Source: Chrysomallon squamiferum (taxonomy: Eukaryota; Mollusca; Gastropoda; Neomphalida; Peltospiridae). Taken from it: 64,000 nt of DNA. The position numbers and the translations under genes are program-made. Location of the stretch: assembly GCA_012295275.1 (NCBI GenBank), contig CM022665.1, positions 13,410,476-13,474,475 on the forward strand, read 5' to 3'. Positions 53,396 to 64,000 of this stretch are shown one piece after another. The notes below the pieces were generated by a model. That model saw only the letters and a list, made by a program, of their open reading frames with translations. It had not been told where the DNA came from and searched no databases. The first letter of the stretch is position 1. Each line of letters begins with the position of its first letter.

Positions 53396-53465
53396 TTATC
53401 ATCATCATCATTTAATTGTTGTTATCATTACCAAAATTGTTACAGTCATCATTATCATCATCATA
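53341..53465. repeat. (ATT)n(AGT)n(ATC)n trinucleotide array
   Basis: Successive trinucleotide runs start 15 bases after the donor of the exon at 53196-53326. Confidence 0.85.
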
Positions 53466-55668
53466 ATCACATTCTTTTTCTATTAAAATATAAAAAAATG
53501 GATGATAATAAAACAAAAAAGAATTTAGTTAAAGAAATCTTTTAATCTGAAATAACTGAAAAATAATCTCTCAGTCTATGATTTCTAAATCTGAAACATT
53601 TTTGCGTAATCATATAATTATATAACCTGCAAACTAAACCTATCTTTATAGCTTTTCTATGTTAATATAAAAGTAAAGAAGTAATCATAAAATGAATATC
53701 AGTTTCAATATTCAGGTATTATCAATATGAGATCACCTCTGTCGTTTGTTCTCGGTTTCTCATTCTGGTAACCAAACCTTTTGATTGTATAATTTTATTT
53801 TATTTTTTTTTTATTATTTTTTTTTATTTACTGCTAACCAGAGAAACTGATAAATAGCTTCTCTCTAACAAAAAATTCGAACTGATGACAGTTGTTTTGT
53901 TACATTCATGTATGCATGTACGTGTGTATGTACACGTGTTAACCCTCCATCTGTATGTGTTTTGTGAGTTACCTTCTTTTATTTTTATTTTTCTATTAGC
54001 TTGCTTGTTTAATAATGAACAGCACGTTCAGACCAAAGCGACCGAGTAGCTGTGTATAAATTAAACCAAACTTTCTTTATCGCAGTTTGTCTCACTTTCA
54101 CAGAAACAAAGACGCATACTTTGTTCGAGATAAAGCAGACTGTACAAGTGAATGACTCAAAGATTTGTACGAAAAATTCTAAGGTGTAAAAAATAGTGTT
54201 ATTTATGTATAATTATATGATAAATATAAACCGATCCAGCTATTCCATGAATTATAAATTATAAACAAAGGATATTTAATACAGAAAGTACAAACCCTAT
54301 GGCCTTTTGATAATGGGAACTTGTCCAACAGGTTCGCCAAGAAGAGTTACTGTAAGCTGAATAAATTACTCTGTGTTTCTCGTTTGCATTTTTAATGGAT
54401 TCAGGGTATTTTCTCAAAGGCGTATAGCTGTATTTTTTGTATTTTTTATTTATTTATTTATTTATTTATTTTTTTTTATATAATTATTATTATTATATTT
54501 TTTTAGCGCTTAGATCGCGAAAAATGTTTTTTTAATTATATTTTCATTATTTTTTTATTATTATTTTTTATTTTATTATTATTTTGTTGTTGTTACTGTT
54601 TATTTTATTTTTTAAATTAAATAATTTACTTATTATTATTATTATTACTATTATTATTATGATTATTTTAACATTATCTATTTACTATGTTACCAAATTG
54701 TATATTGTAATCCATTATATGATGTATATGTTGTTTTCTGTGTTTTGTTTTGTGTGTGTGTGTATTACGTATATGTTTCTCTCTCTCTCTCTCTCTGCGA
54801 GTATATGTGTTTGTGTTTCTGTGTTTCTTTTTCATTGTGAGTCTCTGGGTGTGTACGTCTGTGTGTGTGTGTGTATGCATGTTTCAGTTGACGACTAAGT
54901 ATAATGCTGTGCTCTAGGTACTTTTCTTACAGGAAAATCACAATGAAATTGACATACCTTTTACTTAAATCTGAAATAAAGAAAGTTCCTTTGAATATCT
55001 CTACCTGACGAAAACCGAGAACACGTGGTATTTCACTTAACTGCACATATCAGACGTTACAGTTTTAACCAGTGGTCACTGAATATATTCCTACTGGACA
55101 GGCGGGTGTTAATTTTGGCGACAAAAGCCAAATTGTGTTCTTGAAATACCAGTCGCTGTGTAAAATTATTTCCCACTGGAACATGATAATGAGGCTTACG
55201 TTGACTGACGAAAGTCTGAAAATAACATCACCTTTATTCCTGTGGCTGTTCTGAAAGCTGTTTATGGTAAGCGCATCCGGGGTCAGGGGAAAGAAATGTT
55301 TTCATAAATTTTCTTTAAATGGCGGAAAAGTAAACGGCCAAGCAATTTTTCAGCGAAGTTGGAACTGGATTTATCGGACGGTTTCTGTGATAATGATGTG
55401 AGATGATTTTCTCTTGCAGCTAAGAAGGCTCCAATGCTGCATTAGTCAATGTCACTTATAACATCACAATTAAATGTATTTTTAACGTCAATATCGTTTG
55501 CCATTACGTATGAATCGGAATTATTTTCAGACTGTTCTGATTATAACAGTTGAATTCGCCATAATTCTGTAAAAGATAGATGTGCTTGTAAATATATGTG
55601 AGCGCACGTACCGGTTGATCTACTATTTCTACATCAGTGTATGTTCTCTCCGAGCCATGATTTTGTTG

Positions 55669-55671
<3 letters not shown>

Positions 55672-55704
<33 letters not shown>

Positions 55705-55760
55705 GTACATATACAACACACACACACACACACGCACACACACATACACACACACATGTA
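55672..55760. repeat. (CA)n microsatellite
   Basis: Two CA arrays with CATACGTACATA interruptions. The overlapping open frames on both strands are repeat translations. Confidence 0.85.
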
Positions 55761-56131
55761 TGTACCAGTACGTAAATAAATAAATAAATAAATATGCATT
55801 TTACTTACTTAAGCTTGAAAACATGACACCAAAGCCAATTAATTTCATATTAAACTTGGTTGAACTTTTTCTTTTTCAGTGTAAAATAAAAGTACATATT
55901 AATTTAAGCCCCAACCTGCTTTCAGAAAGTCCACTATCTTAATAGTTTGTATTCAGAAATGTCTAGTTCCATATGCCTTATGTTAAGCGGCGTTTGTAAA
56001 GAACAAATTACATTTTCGTGTTTAACCGAGATACAGTAACAAATCAATGAAAAAATAAAAGCGAAATTGAAAGCCTTTGTTCATCTATTGTCTGTAAACG
56101 ATGGATGAATTATTATATTTAAAAACTTTTT

Positions 56132-56162
<31 letters not shown>

Positions 56163-57170
56163 TTTTACTTACTGTTCAAATGTTGAATTCGTGTTTTCAT
56201 CGTTGCCTGTAGGTGAAATCATTTTACATGGTTTTAGGAGTAATCGCAGTCTAGTTGATATTCTGTCAGTGACGTTAATAATAATTACTCTTACGTCACA
56301 CTACATTTGATCACATTCTTACCAACACTAAAGAAGTAGAAGACGATGGTGGTCCCGAAGCGAACGTACGTAAAATCTGTTTTCTTTTCCTTCTTTTTTT
56401 TTTTCTTAGGTTTTTTAAATTTTCATTTAATTTTTTTTTTTTTAATTTATTTTTTTTTTTTTTTTTTTTTCACTCAGTTACGATTATTATTTTACAGCGA
56501 GTATTACTTTTGTTTATTGTTTTTACTTTCACACGGTAAGTTAACATCATAAATGGGTTTTATAATATGGCTTTTAGGAACAAACGGACACACTAAACCT
56601 GAGATTCGAAAGATGTGGGAAACAGAAGCTAAACGCCGAATATTTTAATTGTCGTTTATGACTTATTTTTATACTGGTACACTATTCTGAAATTTCGCTC
56701 CCCTGTTTACACTTCTATTTCCATCACTGTCAAAAATAATGTGTAAAATGTTATAATTTTTATTCAGAATTATAGAGGATTATTACTACGTTAAGACACT
56801 TGACTACTTAATTCGGTCTTAAAAATACTGTATCATTTTTACATCTGCAATTGTTTTGTTTATAGAAGAACGAAACTCTTTAAATAATTAACAACTGTGT
56901 GTAAAATTGATGTATATATTTTGTTTAAATAAGATACTTTTGCTAGATTATATATCTAAAAACAAACTACATATAAAAAAAGTAACCTGATGTTGTTGCA
57001 AAACAACATGCCTCCCATAAAAATAAAGTGGTGAAAATTAATAACATTGCTATTAAAGTATTAAAAACAACAAAAACAGTATTTTAAAAGTTATTAATAA
57101 ATTAATTGTCTTTTTATGAAAAATTAGACCAGATTTCTTAGATATTTTCTAAATTCTATATTTCATAAAC

Positions 57171-57206
<36 letters not shown>

Positions 57207-59122
57207 AAACAACAACAAAAAAAGTAATTAAAATCCCTCACAAATAAACAAACGTATGTGCATCTTCATCAAGCCATAACAAAAGACAGAGATTTTTAAA
57301 ATTTATTTATTTATTTATTTATCATTAGCTTCACCATCCAGATAAATCTGATTTCAAATACAACATTATTTACAAATACTGATGACACGAAAAAGCTCAT
57401 CATGGGAATATTTTGAAATATGACTCGAGAACTATTGGATATTACTAGCAGAAAATTGCGAAAGTGACATTTAAACCAAATGATGAATACCGATAAAATA
57501 AAATAAATAGATAAACAATTTAATTTTACAGTTTAACAAAGATTGCATTATGTAATGACATCATTTCCTCACTGTTACAAATGGCGCGAACAACCATCTT
57601 ATTATTTTTTGAAAAGCGAAACCGATGGACAAAAATAATTATTATATTGTTATTCTGTTATGGAACAGTACTAGAAATAAAATAAAATATTTTTTTTTAA
57701 TACTAATTCTAGTAGCTAATGCTTTCTCCACGTAATCACAAATCTCTGTCAAGATACATCCGCTAGTGCTGCAAACATCAGAATATTTGCAAGGGCAACA
57801 TTCACAGATATCATCATAAAAGTGACTCATGTATTCGCGTACCCCTCTTATACAGAAAAACCTTTCAGCACATTAAAAGTGATCAAAAGGCGGGTGGCCG
57901 TGAGCATAGAACTCAGGGGAGGAACTGCCTCCCAAATTCGGTCAAAACTTTTCCTAAACAGATCTAGCCACTCCCATTTAGTTTTATTTTATTTTATTTT
58001 ATTTTATTTTTTGTGGGGGTTAGTTCAAAATGTAGCTTAATGGCCACGAGATACTGAATATAAAAAAAAAAAAAAAAAAAAAGATTAAAATTCCAGTGAA
58101 GAATTGATGATAGACATTTCTGTAAGTGACATTTTGTGAAAGTCAGCAGTAGCTTAAAAGTAAAAAAAAAAAAAAAATTACCAAACTGATTAATACCTGT
58201 ATTTAAAGTAAGTGAGAAAATCCAACGCAGTAATTTAGCACGCAGCTTAGGTAGGTTTCTATTACAGGACTACTTTTTGTCTTTGTAAAAAGCGGTGTGT
58301 GTGTGTGTGTGTGTCGGTATTATATTCAGAGATATACTGGGATTGGATTATGGGTTTGGTGTTCAGTTTAGAACGATATATTTCCATGCTTAAAATATGT
58401 TCAAATTACGTTGAACAGATTTGACCGAGGAGGTCAATATATACAGAATTAATGTCATCGGCCTTACTCGGTTCTGTTAATAGACAAAACGTGATTGCGA
58501 TAGCTATACCCCTTGTTCTTGACAAACTTATGGTAGTAAACATGAATTTTATCAATATTTAAAACATCTAACAATGTAACGATAAGAGATATATGGCGAT
58601 ATTTTCCAAGAAAATTACATTATTATAAATATAATCATCTTGTGATTCGCCACTGCAGTGGAACAAACTTTTTCAGGGGAGACAACACTTCTTGTCTTCA
58701 TCTGGAAATTGCGTGTACGTCAACTTACTTAAATAAGTTTTATATGAACAGTGTCCCTTGCACAGTTTATCATTCATGACAGACTGACATGAGGAATGGG
58801 AGGAATTTAAAGCGTACTTGAATCTTTCGACAGACTGGTAAAATATATTTTCATTAATTCTTTTTTAAAACACCCTCACAGATATTATTTTGGTGTATAT
58901 AATCCAGTAATTCTGCGTTGAAATGGAAATTACTTATTGTTGATAAGACTGTCAATTTTGCATATAAAAAAAGGTTAAGTGTCGGTTGGTGGGGACGTTG
59001 TTTGAACTAGTCTGACAACTACACAACAACGCTGTATTAATTTAAAATTATTTATACTTAGCTGAATTATTACTGATCAGTTTTATCATAATCTATACAG
59101 TTTGATAATTTCATTTATATAT

Positions 59123-59154
<32 letters not shown>

Positions 59155-61667
59155 AGTACTACTGCTGCTGCTGCTACTACCTTCTGAATCAAAAGATATT
59201 CTTTGTTATTTTATTTACAAGAATTAGATATGGTTTATAAAACATATATGTAGTTAAGCTAAGCCGAGCAGTAAAGCTTTACTCGATATAGCAGTAATTT
59301 TCTTCTGAATGTAATGCAGTTGACTGTTGTTCCCTTACATCTTCAAAAATGGATTTAATGCATTTGAAAAAAAGACTATACTTATGCATTTATATATATC
59401 AGTAGTTTTCATGGAAATTCGAGACAGGTACTTTGACTACTTTTGTTGTCTATACAGATGGAACACGGGATGGAAATTATATGGCTTGTGCTGCGGTTAA
59501 CCCTGTAGGCGGTGCAGGAAGGACGAAATTATTGTGTTGTGTCGTACCCGCATCGGTCATTAATATTTTATTCATTCATATATCTTAAATAGAGATCCTT
59601 CATCTCAGTGTGAGTACTATCTGTGTGCTTTGGCAGTTCGCTACAGTTTAGTGGAATGCAGTCACTTTGATCAGACAACGAATGATATGTTTGGTAGATA
59701 TGATGTGTTGGAATTATTTAGCTTCCACTCGAACCCTTTGCTAACTTTCTTTTAAAAAGTTCCTTTTATAGTAAATTTTACTGTTTAATTTTATATCGGT
59801 CATTTTCATACCTCTGTCTGATACCCAATGGCCCATCCGTTTTCGTGCTGGGGTTAAACATTCATTTATTCACTGATTCATTTTTCAAAAATGTCCTCAA
59901 ACAAACTGCAAGAAATAACGATTGCAAGAAGTATCGATATAACGCAGCAGGAATTTGTTCATGGTCTCGTTTAATCGTGTGACAACATCTGACTTGGATG
60001 CGTATATTATTATTTCAAAATGTATGTGCACATCACACACACACACACACGCGCGCACGCACACGCAACGCGCACACACAGAGATAATTAATTGGGTTTA
60101 TTATATACTTAAGAAGACAAAAAGTAAAAAGTATAGTTATCTAATCTCCTTTCAGTTAATGAAAAGAAAAAATTATAATATGATGTATAGTGTAATTTAT
60201 ACCTTCACTGTTTTGATAGAATTTTTGAACAGGATGTGTTCTAAAACTTAAATTAGATTGACGGTTTATGTCAGTTTTTACTGTAGGAAATGTGATTATT
60301 ACTCAGTTCTTCTTTATAATTGTGAAGCCTTTTGCAATCCCATACTTAAATTGTTCGAGGAATTCAAAATATTAAAATTTAAAACCAAACAATTTTTTTT
60401 TTTTTTTTTTTTAATTTATGAAAATAATTTAATCGTGTAGGACGGCAATACATTAAGGTACAAACAGTAATACATAAAAACGATTTACACAATGTACGCA
60501 GTAAGTGGTCGTGTTAGGACTGAACTATAATGACGACGACAGAATACTGACGTTAATTTCCACAACGAAAAAGAGTGCAATTATTTTGCTATCATATATT
60601 TTGTCGCTCTGATTTGACTGATCCTCGTAAGCATTTCTTGAAAGTGGATCATGGAAATATCTTGTATCTGTAATGCAACCGTGTGTAACATAGATTGCCA
60701 TCGGAGACAGTGATTGTGTTTTAAACTTCTCTGCTAAATTTAAATACAGCAACAAAGAATAAAATAAAATAAGAAAACAATAGGCTGTGTTGTTAAACTG
60801 TCATTATTATTAATTATCATTTATAATTTCATGTGCGTGTGTGTTTATATGCATTTATTTTATTTATTTATTTATTTATTTATTTATTTTATTTTATTTG
60901 TTTGTTTTTATTTTTCAAACTGTAAGCAGAACTGTTCTTTGCGGGAAATTATCTGTATCGCCTGAACAGAGTAAATCCACCCATGAATGGACTAAATCCG
61001 GATATCGCATTGGCCATCTTTATCGAATGGGGTCCTCGAACAGATATTGTTTAAAATACTTTAAACATAACTGTTTTATTGCCCACTCGAGCATAAAACA
61101 ATTAAGCTTGAACAAGAAAGAAGACAGTCCTGCGATCATATTTATTGTTTGTCGTATCATAGAAAAATAGGCTGCTCATCGTGTTTCGGCCGGAACATGA
61201 TCTTCGTTTTATGGGGCCAATAGCATATAATGTAGTGGCATACAATCCAACAGCGATACAATTTAACTTGTAATAGGTGCTTATTAAAGTAGCCACTGAC
61301 GCATGCAGTAGATAATGTTATCGGAAACTAATACTAAACTAATATATACAAAAAGTTATGATTAAATATCTTGCAACTGTTATGAATGTCATTTTGTAAA
61401 GTTTGTTAAAATAGAAATCAATAACAAGACAAGGAATCAGATTTCGAATTAAAAAAAGACTGGCTGATTTATTGTCTAGGCGTGTACTTATTACTAATAA
61501 TCTAGGCCAAATTGAGTTTTTGTTTAAGTAAAAGGTTATAAACGTCTGCCTGGCTGTTCAAGTATCAGATGTCCATCCTGTCAGTTGTTACTATGGTGTT
61601 TATTTAACTGAACTTGTTACATGGTGAACTACTGTAGAACGAGATACATGGTGGTTACGGAGGAAAC

Positions 61668-61747
61668 ATGGGAGAATCGAGCTCAGCAAAATCATGGCAA
61701 AAACCATTAAAGTTGATCAAAACAGCAGCTTGTTTCAGTCCTACCAA
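61668..61747 (+). CDS. Alternative first coding exon of the same unrecognised gene (isoform B)
   Basis: ATG followed by 26 codons and two bases, ending CCAA|GTAAGT. The peptide begins MGESSSAKSWQKPLKLIKTA and continues ACFSPT. It may carry an N-terminal Gly-2 myristoylation-type start (MGESSS). It ends at the same codon phase as the exon at 53196-53326, so both could splice to one common downstream exon. A short upstream ATG frame overlaps it in another frame (from 61648). Family not recognised; the rest of the gene must lie past 64000. Confidence 0.5.
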
Positions 61748-61932
61748 GTAAGTTTGTTACTAACACTATTACTGCTATCTCAATAACCCAACATTAACTC
61801 CTAATAGGTTGTTTTTAAGAAATATGTATTTTGAATGGCTGTATGTCTGTAAGTCTGAATGTATGTGTTTATGTACACATATATCTTTATTGTTGTAGTT
61901 CAGTTTTAACCATTTTATAATAAAAACAAAAA

Positions 61933-61975
<43 letters not shown>

Positions 61976-64000
61976 GTTTGACTTCTTCAAATATGTACCC
62001 CAACCCCCCCCCCCATTTCAAGAACACGAGTGCAGTAAACTTAATTTCTAAATATAGTTTTATAGGTATATACTATATATAGGTATGCAACCAGTATATA
62101 TTTTCATATATTTTTGTGTATGTATGTGTCTTTTTACCCCTTCTTGTTCTTTTTTTTTTCATTCCTCTTTATTTTTGGCCTACCTGAAGTTTTAATTATT
62201 CCAGTCCTTGCCAACCGGCTCTGCAAACGTAAACATTTTACGTATGACGTGCAATATTTAATTTATTAAGTTCGCCTGCTTGTCCGGTTTCCCACTATTT
62301 AATTACTATTGTGCAACCAATAAGGCATGACCTTAAAATCACTCCGCTCATTAAAATAGTGCTATTACTATAGTAATTAAATAAACTAAAGAACATACGT
62401 CAGTGGTTTGCCTCGGCCTTTAATCGGCCACAGTTAACCGATACTCATCAATCAATCAGTCAGCCAATCAATTACCACCCTCCCTCTCTCTCTGCTATAC
62501 ATAACGCTGTATTACGCAAAACATTCAAGATAACGACTTGCATATTCCAGACAGGCGTGCTTTTCTCTTGTTTTATCTAACATACTGATAAGTTCCCAGT
62601 GTGGCTAATTTTGAATACGGTTATTATTGAAACACGGAACAATATAATATTTGAATTTCAAGATCCGTATATCAGAGTCATGAAACTACTGATGTAAAAT
62701 ACTATTATTGGCTGCATTTTCAAAATATCATATAATAAACTGCCATAAAATTACCTCACGGTCCACTTCGAGTTTCCAAAAAGTCTTACGATTGGAGAAA
62801 ACAAAGTATATACTATAATTATATGTACTGAAAAAGCGAACTATAATGAAGTTGAAGTGGTTAAGGGCACGTCTTACCTACTAACAAGGATTGATTAACA
62901 AGGCGCAGTGAAGCATTTTTTTTTTTTTTTATGAGACTGTGAGGCATCAGTCGCGGCTTCAAACTTTTGAAAATTTGAAAGTTCAAAGCTATGAAAGAGA
63001 TCACAGACTTATTCATTAATTCTGAATCCTCATCACCACCAAAATATTGCCATGCCCCACCTATTATACCCTTTAGGCTAGGAAAGATATTTGGAATCAA
63101 TTATGATATCATCTGAATAGCATTTCCTATTATTATTTTATTTTCGACAACAATAAATCTGGGGTTTAATTGCAAGTACTCGTGAATCTGTAATATAACG
63201 TAAGTTATTTATAATAACTATTATGCTGAATAACGGGGTATCAAACTGTTGAACAGAGTCCAGCTATATTTTAATTGTTACAACTCGATCGACAGTCACT
63301 AAATATTGAATGATGACAGAGCAAAGATAGAAGCTCGGTCTAACAACATTTTTAGTTTTAAAATGTTCGATATAATTGTTGTGAAAAATACAATATGTGC
63401 GAGAAGATTACTTTATTAATACTTGTATGGAACAAATATCTGACCGATGACTGAAGTGCTAAAAAATTGTACCACTGTACGACGATTTAAAACAGTCACT
63501 TATATTCTGAGTAATACAGTAGAATATAGGTCAACGTAATCGTTAAAAATCATTACAACTTCACGACTACTGGTATCTAAGAAATCTATTTGATTTTTAT
63601 CGAGCTTATTTGGATCAAAAACACAGTTGTATAAATAGCAGCAGATTCAGCTTTCGGGGTGGGGGTAACTTTCTGGCGAAATGTTTTTATAATCATCACA
63701 GAGACCAATAAAAAAAAAATATATATATTGCCCATCGACAAGACCGGATCCAAAAATCTAAGTTTAAAGACACAGAGGTACAAAGGACTGATATCTAGAG
63801 GATCGGGATCAATACTTAAAAATAAAGGGACGAATCTTTCTCTTTACAACGCTGTCTCCACCTCTTCTGTATTATTTTTGTTTTAGTCTTCTTTTTTTTT
63901 CTACAATTTTAGCCCTTTATATAAGATCATACATATCCCGCTGTGACAGGTATGATGCAAGCTGTTTATTCTTTCCACAAGATAGGTTTATATGTCTCTG
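61748..64000 (+). other. Probable intron or upstream region, to window edge
   Basis: Contains a TAA array (61936-61973) and poly(C) (62005-62014). A slightly more GC-balanced stretch at about 62200-62480 has repeated CAATCAATCAGTCAGCCAATC near its end. No exon could be supported here. Confidence 0.4.
61936..61973. repeat. (TAA)n microsatellite
   Basis: About 12 TAA units, downstream of the exon at 61668-61747. Confidence 0.9.

Larger units (their letters stand above)
53327..61667 (+). other. Probable intron between two alternative first exons
   Basis: About 8.3 kb with no coding segment I can support. It holds trinucleotide arrays at 53341-53465, a TTA/TA-rich tract at 54430-54690, CT and GT runs at 54755-54875, CA arrays at 55672-55760, ATTT runs at 56130-56165, a poly(A) at 57177-57203, a GT run at 58289-58312 and an ATTT run at 59117-59155. 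Open frames through it are products of these repeats. Confidence 0.45.

Noticed and set aside
54584-54898. 104-codon open frame on the plus strand
   Set aside because: Leucine/isoleucine and CVCV stretches from TTA, TCTC and TGTG repeats.
55072-55254. 60-codon plus-strand open frame between the two alternative exons
   Set aside because: Balanced-looking sequence, but no splice context and no recognisable protein; not enough to call.

Overview
The window is animal nuclear DNA: very AT-rich, intron-dense, full of short microsatellites and small DNA transposons, with two clearly conserved metazoan genes. The protein sequences, the high AT content and the repeat style (CA/TG, ATTT and GAT arrays, a tRNA-derived SINE, many small inverted-repeat elements) fit a mollusc, plausibly a cephalopod. 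That placement is an inference; nothing in the window proves the species.

Positions 884-41297, minus strand, hold a complete ATM gene, the DNA-damage checkpoint PI3K-like kinase. I could trace 59 coding exons from the initiator ATG to the stop. They join with consistent phase at every junction and total 9147 nt, giving 3048 residues plus the stop; human ATM is 3056. The basic nuclear localisation motif, acidic linker, FAT solenoid, ATP-binding lysine, catalytic GLGDRH..N loop, DLG motif and FATC tail are all in place. Two introns need GC-AG splicing to keep the frame. Several introns carry tandem duplications that copy exon edges and their splice sites.

Positions 41298-43143 are the divergent promoter region. 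ATM is head-to-head with a complete five-exon MYCBP gene (43144-46047, plus strand, 104 residues), whose upstream region has a perfect NRF1-type palindrome. In vertebrates the divergent neighbour of ATM is NPAT, so this pairing differs.

Positions 46048-53195 are intergenic: simple repeats, one inverted-repeat transposon, a degraded coding-like fragment and a long AT-rich palindrome. From 53196 onward there are two short plus-strand exons that each begin with ATG and end in the same phase at a good GTAAGT donor (53196-53326 and 61668-61747). They look like alternative first coding exons of a gene whose body lies beyond 64000. I do not recognise that gene.

Mobile DNA inside ATM introns includes two hAT-type elements with 8-bp target duplications, a family with GGGTCATTCC termini (one short copy and one larger copy enclosing a broken transposon-type gene), a tRNA-derived SINE and a pair of dispersed repeats. 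I saw no CRISPR array, rRNA, intact tRNA, operon or other bacterial-type system. The most unusual signals are the exon-edge tandem duplications, the two GC-AG introns, the MYCBP/ATM pairing and the carried pseudogene.
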